Of a stretch of DNA of 31,011 nucleotides, positions 1 through 6,925 are shown piece by piece. A program made the position numbers and the translations under genes. Location of the stretch: positions 1 through 31,011 of the forward strand of contig CABYBP010000014.1 in the NCBI GenBank assembly GCA_902517315.1, in the 5' to 3' direction. The stretch is from an uncultured Alphaproteobacteria bacterium (GTDB lineage Bacteria > Pseudomonadota > Alphaproteobacteria > HIMB59 > GCA-002718135). Each line of letters starts with the position of its first letter. Position 1 is the stretch's first letter. The notes beneath the pieces were generated by a model. It was not told where the DNA came from and searched no databases. It saw only the letters and a list, made by a program, of their open reading frames with translations.

Positions 1-448
1 TCAAAACGTCTAAATAAAAAATATCAACATATTCGTTAAGATTTTTAGCAACATTATAAAAATCCTGATGCATAATCTGATCAGTTTCTAATTGTAAAGG
101 TGAATAAGTGTTACTTTGATTTGGTAACGAACCAGCAACTATAATTTTTTTATCAAATTCATCTGCAGATTTTCTTGCAATTTGCCCTGCAGATTTTATG
201 GCATAATCTAATGAGTCATTTAAATTATATTTCCCCAAAAGTCTTCTTCTAGCACTGAAATTTGCTGTAACAATTATTTCGGAACCAGCTTTTATAAAAT
301 TTTTGTGCATTTCTAAAACCATAGAATGATAATTTTTATCTAAAAGTGCTTGGGCAGACCAAAGGTCTCCACTGGTTTTTAATCCCATTTCAAGAAGGGT
401 TTGTCCAGAACCTCCATCAAGGATATATTTTTTATTTTTATGAAACAA
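1..448 (-). CDS. Homocysteine S-methyltransferase family protein (3' end cut by window edge)
   Basis: This reading frame runs off the left edge, so only the first ~149 residues are visible. It matches the N-terminal half of the homocysteine S-methyltransferase fold (PF02574): a DGGSGQTLLEMG opening near residues 11-22, then IVTANFSARRRLL, then AGSLPNQ. Family members move a methyl group from S-methylmethionine, glycine betaine or a related sulfonium to homocysteine, giving methionine in the cytoplasm. The zinc-binding cysteines lie in the missing part, so activity cannot be checked. There is no in-frame ATG; the frame opens after a stop at about 467-469 and the best start is TTG at 446-448, with only a weak TAAG upstream. 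It lies 62 bp downstream of the solute-binding-protein gene on the same strand, with a hairpin between. The donor substrate is unknown; betaine is attractive given the carnitine genes in this window, but that is inference. Confidence 0.5.
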   Translation of the reverse strand, partial: MFHKNKKYILDGGSGQTLLEMGLKTSGDLWSAQALLDKNYHSMVLEMHKNFIKAGSEIIVTANFSARRRLLGKYNLNDSLDYAIKSAGQIARKSADEFDKKIIVAGSLPNQSNTYSPLQLETDQIMHQDFYNVAKNLNEYVDIFYLDVL

Positions 449-465
449 CTTAAGAAACAGTAATT

Positions 466-497
466 TTCAACGGCGCATTTAAACATGCGCCATTGAA
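466..497 (-). terminator. Strong stem-loop 13 nt after the solute-binding-protein stop codon
   Basis: Read on the minus strand, a 13-bp stem (one G.U pair) closes a 6-nt loop: TTCAATGGCGCAT pairs with ATGCGCCGTTGAA. The GGCGCAT core is unusually GC-rich for this DNA. No U-tract follows on the minus strand, so it may be a 3' mRNA-protecting or attenuating hairpin rather than a classical intrinsic terminator. It would let the binding-protein message accumulate above that of the downstream methyltransferase. Confidence 0.5.
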
Positions 498-510
498 TAA
501 ATTTATATTT

Positions 511-2139
511 TTATGCAAACCACCAACGTTCAGATAATTTGTTACCGTCACTTTCCCAGTTTCCAGCAACATCTTCATCATGAGCAAGTTTTTTAGAACC
601 TGCACCAACATATTGGTTAAATGCATAAACAATTGCACCACCATCGTAGTTACAAAGAGCTTGTGCTTCCCAGTACATTGACTTTCTTTTTTCAGCATCT
701 AGCTCAGATCTAGCTGATCTAACTAGTTCGTTAAAGCGAACAGTTGAATCAGTTTGAACTAAATTACCCCAAGCGGCTTCATTCCACTCAGTGTCATCAG
801 TAAATGCTGCAGACCACATCATATCTTCTGTAGGTCTTCCACCCCAAGAACTCATACTGAAACCTTTGGTATTCCAAACGTTACTCCAGTAACCATCTTC
901 AGGTTCTTTTTTAACTCGAAGATCGATACCACATTCTTGAGCAGATGCTGCTATCAAGTTAGTTGCATCTGTACAACCTGCATAAGGAACCTCAGAAGTA
1001 CTAATTTCAATTGGTCCACTTATACCTGATTTTTTCCAGTGATAAGAAGCTTTATCAGCATCAAACTCTCTTTGCTCTAAAGCACCATTGTGATATGGGT
1101 GAGCGGTAGAGATTGGATGATCATTACCAACTGTACCATATCCAAGCATGATTTTGTCAACAATTTCCTGCCTTTTGATTGCAAACTTTAACGCCATACG
1201 AACATCAAAGTTATCAAACGGTGGAACGTTTAATCTCATTGGAGCTGTATAGTGAGCGTAACCAGAAGCTGCTGTGATTTCTACACTAGGATTTCTAGTT
1301 AGTAGATTTGCAGTTCTAAGATCAACACCGTTCATCCAATCAATTTCACCATTTAATAAAGCCGCTTGTCTTGTTGCAGGATCATTAATTCCAATGACTT
1401 CAACTGAATCAAAGTGTGCAACACCATCACCTTTAAAATAATTTGGATTTCTTTTTCCAAATTTTGCACCAACACCTGGATTGAATTCATCCATAATATA
1501 TGGACCTGTTCCAATTGTAGATTGAGCATCAACAACTCCATCTTTTGTTGGTTTAATCATAATATGATAGTCAGTAGTTATTGCAGGCCAATCGGCATTA
1601 GCTCCTTTTAGCTTAAAAATAACTCTGTCATTTCCATCAGCTGAAATTGTATCAATTTGAGATAACAATCCACCTGCTGCCGAAGCAGTATCTGGATTCA
1701 TATGATACTGGTAGTTGAGTACAACATCTTCTGCAGTCATTGATTTACCATTATGGAATTCAATTCCTTTACGAAGATTATATACCCAAGTTTGAGCATC
1801 ATCTGATTCAATTGACTCAGCGAGTTCTCCAACAATAGTATGATCTGAATCAACTACTGTTAGACAGTTCTGATAAGACCAAGCAGTAGCTTGCATAAAT
1901 GAGCTCTGATAAGTTGCTGGATCTAGGGTATCAGTTGCATCTGCTGCACTATTACCCCATCTTAAATGTCCACCTTTTTTAGGTGTAGCTGCAACTGCCT
2001 TATCTGCTAAAGATAATGCAATTGGAAGCGTAACCCCAGTAGCAAGGACAGACATCATGAATTGTCTTCTATCAATAAGCCCTTTAATAAGCTTTGAAGA
2101 CTGTTCCTCAATGTATTTGTCTATTTTCTTATTTTTCAT
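511..2139 (-). CDS. ABC transporter substrate-binding protein, family 5 (peptide/opine/nickel type), Tat-exported
   Basis: This is a 542-aa periplasmic solute-binding protein of the SBP_bac_5 family, the receptor for the divergent permease operon at 2341-5856. A twin-arginine signal is visible: DRRQFMM with arginines at 24-25, a hydrophobic stretch, and an AVA-A cleavage site near residues 48-51, after which the mature domain begins PKKGGHLRWG. Family hallmarks include DTLDPATYQS, the WVYNLRKGIEFHNGKSMTAEDVV region and the STIGTGPYIMDEFNPG segment. The frame stays open a further 32 codons upstream, but ATG at 2137-2139 is chosen because AGGGAGGA sits just before it and it puts the Tat motif in the usual place. 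The ligand cannot be read from sequence: family members bind peptides, opines, sugars or metals. Export already folded by Tat is seen in a subset of these proteins. Confidence 0.5.
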   Translation of the reverse strand: MKNKKIDKYIEEQSSKLIKGLIDRRQFMMSVLATGVTLPIALSLADKAVAATPKKGGHLRWGNSAADATDTLDPATYQSSFMQATAWSYQNCLTVVDSDHTIVGELAESIESDDAQTWVYNLRKGIEFHNGKSMTAEDVVLNYQYHMNPDTASAAGGLLSQIDTISADGNDRVIFKLKGANADWPAITTDYHIMIKPTKDGVVDAQSTIGTGPYIMDEFNPGVGAKFGKRNPNYFKGDGVAHFDSVEVIGINDPATRQAALLNGEIDWMNGVDLRTANLLTRNPSVEITAASGYAHYTAPMRLNVPPFDNFDVRMALKFAIKRQEIVDKIMLGYGTVGNDHPISTAHPYHNGALEQREFDADKASYHWKKSGISGPIEISTSEVPYAGCTDATNLIAASAQECGIDLRVKKEPEDGYWSNVWNTKGFSMSSWGGRPTEDMMWSAAFTDDTEWNEAAWGNLVQTDSTVRFNELVRSARSELDAEKRKSMYWEAQALCNYDGGAIVYAFNQYVGAGSKKLAHDEDVAGNWESDGNKLSERWWFA

Positions 2140-2142
2140 TTG

Positions 2143-2150
2143 TCCTCCCT
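2143..2150 (-). promoter_or_regulatory. Ribosome binding site deciding the solute-binding-protein start
   Basis: On the minus strand AGGGAGGA lies three bases before the ATG at 2139. It is a strong Shine-Dalgarno sequence and argues against the start 32 codons further upstream. Confidence 0.5.
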
Positions 2151-2157
2151 TATAATT

Positions 2158-2182
2158 GAACAAAAACCTAAGATTTTTGTTC
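2158..2182 (-). promoter_or_regulatory. Inverted repeat in the 5' leader of the solute-binding-protein gene
   Basis: GAACAAAAA and TTTTTGTTC form a perfect 9-bp stem around a 7-nt loop, 19-43 nt upstream of the start codon and just upstream of the Shine-Dalgarno. It may be a 5' mRNA hairpin or a repressor-binding dyad. The pairing is seen directly; the function is inference. Confidence 0.5.
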
Positions 2183-2283
2183 ATAATTTCTAGAAATTTA
2201 ACAAAAAACAAACTTAAGTTAATATATAAAAACATATATAACGTTTTAATTCAACGTATAAATTATTAATTTTAGCTTGTATG

Positions 2284-2302
2284 TTGGTCTAATTTAGACA
2301 AA
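2284..2302 (+). promoter_or_regulatory. Operator-like palindrome upstream of the permease operon
   Basis: TTGGTCTAA-T-TTAGACAAA is a 19-bp dyad with 8 of 9 arm positions matched (core GTCTAATTTAGAC perfect around the central T). It lies about 27 nt upstream of the AAGGAGGG ribosome binding site, between the divergent binding-protein gene and the permease operon. A TTGGTC half-site is reminiscent of FadR/GntR-type operators, but no GntR regulator is in the window. Confidence 0.5.
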
Positions 2303-2328
2303 ACTCTAAAAATTAAAATTGTATCTTC

Positions 2329-2336
2329 AAGGAGGG
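2329..2336 (+). promoter_or_regulatory. Strong ribosome binding site pointing to a non-canonical ATT start
   Basis: AAGGAGGG is the best Shine-Dalgarno in the region. Its GGAGG core sits 5 nt before ATT at 2341-2343, the same spacing as for the divergent binding-protein gene, whereas the TTG at 2377 is about 40 nt away. It is the main reason for placing the permease start at 2341. Confidence 0.5.
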
Positions 2337-2340
2337 TAAC

Positions 2341-3339
2341 ATTACTAGAATTCATCCAATATTTAGAACAATTTTATTGAGACTTAGTCTTGGTCTTGTT
2401 ACAGTTTTTGCATTTTCTGTAATTATATTTAGCACATTCTCTTTTTTACCTGGAGATTTTGCTACAGAAATATTGGGTCAAAGTGCAACAAAATCTTCTG
2501 TAAAAGCTCTCAGAGCTGAATTAGGTTTAGATAAACCTCCTGTAACAAGATATTTTGATTGGTTAGGGAATGTTTTTCAGGGAGATTTTGGTAGCTCTTT
2601 CTCTGGAAGATCTAAAGTACAGGGAGATCAAGGTGATAGATCTAGGGAAGTTGTAGGCTTAATTATTCCTAGGTTAAAAAATACATTATTTTTAACAGGA
2701 GTTGCAGCAGCATTGGCTATTCCTCTCTCTTTAATGTTAGGTATATCTTCAGCATTATATAGAAACTCTTATTATGATAGGTCAGCAACTGGTGTTAGTT
2801 TAGTGACCGTATCATCACCTGAATTTTTTACTGCATATATTTTTATTCTTTTATTAGCGACTCTATTTCCGCTGTTTCCAACCATTTCTAATGTGGATGA
2901 AGATACAAGTTTAGTGGAAAGATTTTATAGAACTGCACTTCCGGTTTTTACATTAACACTGATAACAATGGGCCACATGATGAGAATGACAAGGTCAGCA
3001 ATTATAAATATCTTATCAAGTGAATATATTGAAATGGCTAAATTATCAGGAGCTTCAAGATATGAAGTAATAGTTAAGCATGCACTTCCAAATGCTTGGG
3101 CTCCTATTTCCCAAGTAATTGCAATAAATTTAGCTTATATGTTGATTGGCTCAGTTGTTGTTGAATATGTTTTTAACTATCAAGGTATTGGCAGACTGAT
3201 GGTTGGCTCCGTTTACAATCGAGATCTTCCTGTCGTACAAGCTTGTGCGTTAATTTTTGCATCAACATATGTAATATTAAATCTAATTGCTGACTTGATT
3301 GGTATTATTTCTAACCCAAGGTTATTATATCCAAAATGA
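2341..3339 (+). CDS. ABC transporter permease, DppB/OppB type
   Basis: This inner-membrane permease is one of a heterodimeric pair for the family-5 binding protein. The N-terminal membrane segment (LGLVTVFAFSVIIFSTFSFLPGD), several further hydrophobic segments and a clear EAA loop (EYIEMAKLSGASRYEVIVKHALPNA) identify a BPD_transp_1 protein. An unusually charged stretch (SKVQGDQGDRSREV) sits between the periplasmic entry segment and the next membrane helix. The start is unusual: no ATG or GTG lies near the ribosome binding site, whose spacing fits ATT at 2341, giving 332 aa beginning (M)TRIHPIFRTILLRL, a normal basic N-terminus for this family. TTG at 2377 would give 320 aa but lacks a ribosome site. 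The stop overlaps the next ATG (ATGA), so translational coupling is likely. Substrate unknown. Confidence 0.5.
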   Translation: MTRIHPIFRTILLRLSLGLVTVFAFSVIIFSTFSFLPGDFATEILGQSATKSSVKALRAELGLDKPPVTRYFDWLGNVFQGDFGSSFSGRSKVQGDQGDRSREVVGLIIPRLKNTLFLTGVAAALAIPLSLMLGISSALYRNSYYDRSATGVSLVTVSSPEFFTAYIFILLLATLFPLFPTISNVDEDTSLVERFYRTALPVFTLTLITMGHMMRMTRSAIINILSSEYIEMAKLSGASRYEVIVKHALPNAWAPISQVIAINLAYMLIGSVVVEYVFNYQGIGRLMVGSVYNRDLPVVQACALIFASTYVILNLIADLIGIISNPRLLYPK

Positions 3340-4256
3340 GTGAAAATTTATCTTATTCTGCAAAAAGTGAAGTTGCAAATTTAATTAAAAGAAGAACTAG
3401 AGTTGAAAGATTAAAAATAGCTTTATCAAAAGCTCCAATTTCTGCATGGTTTGGAATGGCTGTTTTATTTGTTTATTTTTTTGCTGCTATATTTGCTCCC
3501 TTAATTGCGCCACATGGAGAAGCTGAAATATTTCCTGTTGCCTATGCTCCTTGGGGTGACGGGCATATTTTTGGAACTGATCAGATTGGAAGAGATATTT
3601 TTTCCCGTATAATTTATGCTGCAAGAAATACCATTGGTATTTGTTTGTTAGCTACATTTATTGCTCTAGGGATAGGAACAGTTTTAGGAATTATTGCAGC
3701 TCTTGATAGAAAGTATTTAGATCAGTTATTAAGCAGAATAGTAGATACGTTAATGGCAATACCTGTAATGATTTTTACTTTTATACTTTTATCAGTTTTT
3801 GGACCAACAAATTTTAATTTGATTGTTATTTTAGGAATTTTAGAATCTACTAGATTTTTTAGAATTTCAAGATCAGTTGCTGTAGGTCAAGTTGTTTTAG
3901 AATATGTAGAAGTAGCTAGATTAAGAGGTGAAAATTTACCATATATAATCTTTAAAGAAATTCTTCCTAATATATCGTCACCTTTAATTATTGAATTTGG
4001 ATTAAGATTTATATTTATAATTTTTACAATATCTAGTCTCAGTTTTTTAGGAATAGGAATCCAACCTCCTTCTGCGGACTGGGCTTCAATGGTAAGAGAA
4101 AATGCAATACTTATTCAATACGCTCAATATGATTTGACAGCAGGTTTAACACCATTAATTCCAGCTTTTGCAATCGCTTTACTTTGTGTATCAATCAATT
4201 TTGTTGTTGATTGGTATCTATATATCACTAGTGGATTAAAAGATGACGTCAAATAA
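3336..4256 (+). CDS. ABC transporter permease, DppC/OppC type
   Basis: This 306-aa protein is the second inner-membrane permease of the transporter. It has the OppC-type layout: a cytoplasmic N-terminal tail, a first membrane helix (WFGMAVLFVYFFAAIFAPLIAP), the conserved loop HIFGTDQIGRDIFSRIIYAARNT, then the core with an EAA loop EYVEVARLRGENLPYIIFKEILPN near residues 188-211. The C-terminal FVVDWYLYITSGLKDDVK is typical of the family's end (usually a D-P-R-L variant). The start overlaps the upstream stop by 4 bp and the gene overlaps the ATPase gene by 14 bp, so the three transport genes are tightly coupled. Family assignment is firm; the substrate is not known. Confidence 0.5.
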   Translation: MSENLSYSAKSEVANLIKRRTRVERLKIALSKAPISAWFGMAVLFVYFFAAIFAPLIAPHGEAEIFPVAYAPWGDGHIFGTDQIGRDIFSRIIYAARNTIGICLLATFIALGIGTVLGIIAALDRKYLDQLLSRIVDTLMAIPVMIFTFILLSVFGPTNFNLIVILGILESTRFFRISRSVAVGQVVLEYVEVARLRGENLPYIIFKEILPNISSPLIIEFGLRFIFIIFTISSLSFLGIGIQPPSADWASMVRENAILIQYAQYDLTAGLTPLIPAFAIALLCVSINFVVDWYLYITSGLKDDVK

Positions 4257-5856
4257 ATCAAAAGAACTTTTACTTGAAATGAAAAATATCCATATTGATG
4301 GATTTTCAGATGAGAGATGGCATAAAATTTTAAAGGGTGTAGATTTGACTTTATACAGAGGAGAAATACTAGGATTAATAGGGGAGAGCGGTGCTGGTAA
4401 ATCAACTATGGGTAAAGCTGCTATGGGCTATACTCAACCAGGTTGTAAGATTATAAATGGAGAGGTTAACTTTAATGGAATAGACCTTGCAAAATTAACT
4501 GAATTTGAGAAGAGAAAAATTTGGGGCACTAAAATTTCTTATGTTGCCCAATCAGCAGCTGCATCTTTTAATCCCGCTCATAGATTAATGGATCAAACAA
4601 TAAGTGCATCAAATAGATTAAAAATTAATCCAACTGATGTGCTAAAAAAAGATGCTGTTCAACTTTATGAATCACTACAACTTCCCGATGCAGAAAATAT
4701 TGGAGATAGGTACCCACACCAAGTATCTGGAGGTCAACTTCAAAGAATAATGACTGCAATGGCTATGTCACCAAGACCAGAGCTAATTATATTTGATGAA
4801 CCTACAACCGCCTTAGACGTAACTACTCAAGTTGAAGTATTATCCGCAATGAGATCTATAGTAGATAAATTTAATACAGCAGCAATTTACATCACCCATG
4901 ATTTAGCAGTAGTTGCACAAATGGCTGATAGGATAAAAGTTTTAAGATATGGTGAAGAAGTTGAAGAAGCTGAAACAAGAGATATGCTATCTAATCCAAA
5001 AGAAGAATACACAAAATCTCTATGGTCAGTTAGATCACTTATTAAACCCGAAGAAACAAATCAAGACTATATTCTATCAATAAAAAATATTGATGCAGCA
5101 TACGGCTCATCAAAGGTTCTGTACAATGTTTCTATAGATATTCCTAAGGGTAAAACAGTAGCCATAGTTGGAGAGAGTGGTTCTGGGAAATCTACTACAG
5201 CAAGAGTAATTACAGGATTGCTACCTCAATCAAGGGGAGAAATAATATTTGATGGAAAAAAATTGTCTCCTAAACTTGAACAAAGATCAAAAGAAGAATT
5301 AAGAAAAATTCAAATAATTTTTCAAATGCCAGATACTGCAATGAATCCCCGTCAAACTGTTGATGAAATAATTGGAAGGCCAATAGAATTTTATCAAGGC
5401 ATAAAAGGTAAAGAAAGAGAATCAAAAGTAATTGAATTATTAAAAATGATCGAGTTAGATGAAACTTTTTTAGATAGATTACCATCAGAATTATCAGGAG
5501 GTCAAAAGCAGAGAATTTGTATTGCACGAGCTTTAGCAGCAAACCCAGATTTAATTATTTGCGATGAAGTGACATCAGCACTAGATCAAATAGTTCAAGA
5601 AGGAATATTAAAATTACTCCAAAAATTACAAAAAGATCTTGGTGTAACTTATATTTTTATAACCCATGATATAGCAACTGTAAAAGCTATTTCAGATGAA
5701 ATTGTAGTTATGTATCAAGGTGAAGTAGTAGAGCAGGGTTTAAAAAGTAAAATTTTAAATCCACCACATCCTGAATATACAGAACTACTATTGTCTTCAG
5801 TTCCAGAAATGGATCCTGATTGGTTAACTAATCTCTTGAATAAAAGATCTTCATAG
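4243..5856 (+). CDS. Fused double ATP-binding subunit of the ABC transporter (DppD-DppF fusion)
   Basis: At 537 aa this protein carries two complete ABC ATPase domains in tandem, as in YejF or GsiA, where most peptide-type systems have two genes. Domain 1 has Walker A GESGAGKST at 47-55, signature VSGGQLQR near 161-168 and Walker B IIFDEPTTALD. Domain 2 has Walker A GESGSGKST at 310-318, signature LSGGQKQR and Walker B IICDEVTSALD, with Val in place of the usual Pro after the catalytic Glu. Each domain ends in the oligopeptide-type C-terminal region (SNPKEEYTKSLW; NPPHPEYTELLLSSVP). It powers import through the two permeases encoded just upstream, with which it overlaps by 14 bp. Substrate unknown. 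Confidence 0.5.
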   Translation: MTSNKSKELLLEMKNIHIDGFSDERWHKILKGVDLTLYRGEILGLIGESGAGKSTMGKAAMGYTQPGCKIINGEVNFNGIDLAKLTEFEKRKIWGTKISYVAQSAAASFNPAHRLMDQTISASNRLKINPTDVLKKDAVQLYESLQLPDAENIGDRYPHQVSGGQLQRIMTAMAMSPRPELIIFDEPTTALDVTTQVEVLSAMRSIVDKFNTAAIYITHDLAVVAQMADRIKVLRYGEEVEEAETRDMLSNPKEEYTKSLWSVRSLIKPEETNQDYILSIKNIDAAYGSSKVLYNVSIDIPKGKTVAIVGESGSGKSTTARVITGLLPQSRGEIIFDGKKLSPKLEQRSKEELRKIQIIFQMPDTAMNPRQTVDEIIGRPIEFYQGIKGKERESKVIELLKMIELDETFLDRLPSELSGGQKQRICIARALAANPDLIICDEVTSALDQIVQEGILKLLQKLQKDLGVTYIFITHDIATVKAISDEIVVMYQGEVVEQGLKSKILNPPHPEYTELLLSSVPEMDPDWLTNLLNKRSS

Positions 5857-5875
5857 TCAATTTATATTTTAAATA

Positions 5876-6142
5876 ATGAATATTTTGAAATTTTTATCTA
5901 ATTTTTTTTCTAGCCAAGAAAATAGAATCGATAATCTTGAAGCTCAAAATATAATGATAAGTGAAAATTATTTTAATAAAGATAGTTTAACATTAGGTTC
6001 TATTTTTAAAGTAAATCAAAATATAAAACTAAAAAATTTTAAAAATAAAATTCTTTCAGAGAATTTAACAATAGTGGTTACTGACAATAAAGGTAAAACT
6101 ATTGGATATATTTCTAAAAAAGAGATAGATAATATTCAATAA
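5876..6142 (+). CDS. Small hypothetical protein (88 aa) in the transporter operon
   Basis: I do not recognise a family. The 88-aa product is Lys- and Asn-rich with no signal peptide or membrane helix. Its last 25 residues (LTIVVTDNKGKTIGYISKKEI) resemble the second half of a CBS motif, where a beta strand carrying V-D is followed by GK.IG.IS.KE.I, but a full CBS pair would need about 120 residues. It starts 19 bp after the ATPase gene and its stop codon directly abuts the ATG of the SDR gene, so it is almost certainly co-transcribed. A degenerate half-CBS nucleotide sensor for the transporter or dehydrogenases is a guess. Coding is supported by clean packing between neighbours. Confidence 0.5.
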   Translation: MNILKFLSNFFSSQENRIDNLEAQNIMISENYFNKDSLTLGSIFKVNQNIKLKNFKNKILSENLTIVVTDNKGKTIGYISKKEIDNIQ

Positions 6143-6925
6143 ATGAAAATCAATCTGAGTAAAAAAAAATATGTAATCTCTGCTGGTGCAGATGGTTTAG
6201 GTTTTGCTATAGCTAATAAAATAATCAGTTCAGGTGGTAAAGTATATTTATCTGATATAAATAAATCAAAAATTGATAAAATAAATTCAAATAAAAAATA
6301 TTATAATAAAATATTTGCCCAACACTTAGATTGTACAAATCCAAAAGATATAAAAGAATATTTTAATTCTCTAACTAACTTAAAAAAAATAGATGGATTA
6401 ATAAATAACATAGGTATTGCAGGACCTACAAAGTATCTTCAGAATATTTCAATTGATGAATGGGATAACACAATAAAAACTAATTTAAGTTCGCATTTTT
6501 ATTTTACAAAATTTGCAATTCCATTTTTAAAAAAAACTAAAAATGGATCTATTATTAATTTATCATCAACCGCTGGTTTATATGGTTTTGCTCAACGTTC
6601 ACCATATGCATCAAGTAAATGGGCAGTAATTGGATTAACCAAAACATTAGCTGTTGAATTAGGAAGGTTTAAAATACGTGTGAATGCAATTTGTCCTGGT
6701 TCTGTTAATGGTGATAGAATGGATAGAGTCATAAATGCAAAGGCCAAATTAATTAATACTTCAAATAAAAAAGTAAGAAAAGAATTAGAGTCAATGGTTT
6801 CATTAAACATATTTGTAGATAAGGAAGATGTGGCCTCAATGGCTTTATTTTTATTAAGTGATGCATCAAAAAATGTATCGGGTCAAATAATGACTGTTGA
6901 TGGAAATACTGAAAGAATGAATTAG
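6143..6925 (+). CDS. Short-chain dehydrogenase/reductase (SDR family)
   Basis: This 260-aa classical SDR is an NAD(P)-dependent cytoplasmic oxidoreductase. The cofactor motif GADGLG is at 15-20 (usual TGxxxGIG), the structural motif reads NNIG where NNAG is usual, and the catalytic set is Ser141/142, Tyr155 and Lys159 (YASSK). The segment after Tyr/Lys (RVNAICPGSVNGDRMDRV) and the end SGQIMTVDGN are also family-typical. The substrate is not predictable. The gene is fused head-to-tail with its neighbours: its ATG follows the 88-aa gene's stop directly, and its TAG shares one base with the GTG start of the GMC enzyme. Operon position suggests it works with that flavoenzyme on the imported substrate, for instance in successive oxidations; that is inference. 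Confidence 0.5.
   Translation: MKINLSKKKYVISAGADGLGFAIANKIISSGGKVYLSDINKSKIDKINSNKKYYNKIFAQHLDCTNPKDIKEYFNSLTNLKKIDGLINNIGIAGPTKYLQNISIDEWDNTIKTNLSSHFYFTKFAIPFLKKTKNGSIINLSSTAGLYGFAQRSPYASSKWAVIGLTKTLAVELGRFKIRVNAICPGSVNGDRMDRVINAKAKLINTSNKKVRKELESMVSLNIFVDKEDVASMALFLLSDASKNVSGQIMTVDGNTERMN

Noticed and set aside
450..698. 82-aa minus-strand frame overlapping the SBP gene's 3' end
   Set aside because: A different frame of the SBP gene; the SBP frame is well supported to its stop at 511.
2140..2235. N-terminal extension of the SBP by 32 residues
   Set aside because: It would place the Tat signal more than 50 residues from the N-terminus and ignores the strong AGGGAGGA site before ATG 2139.
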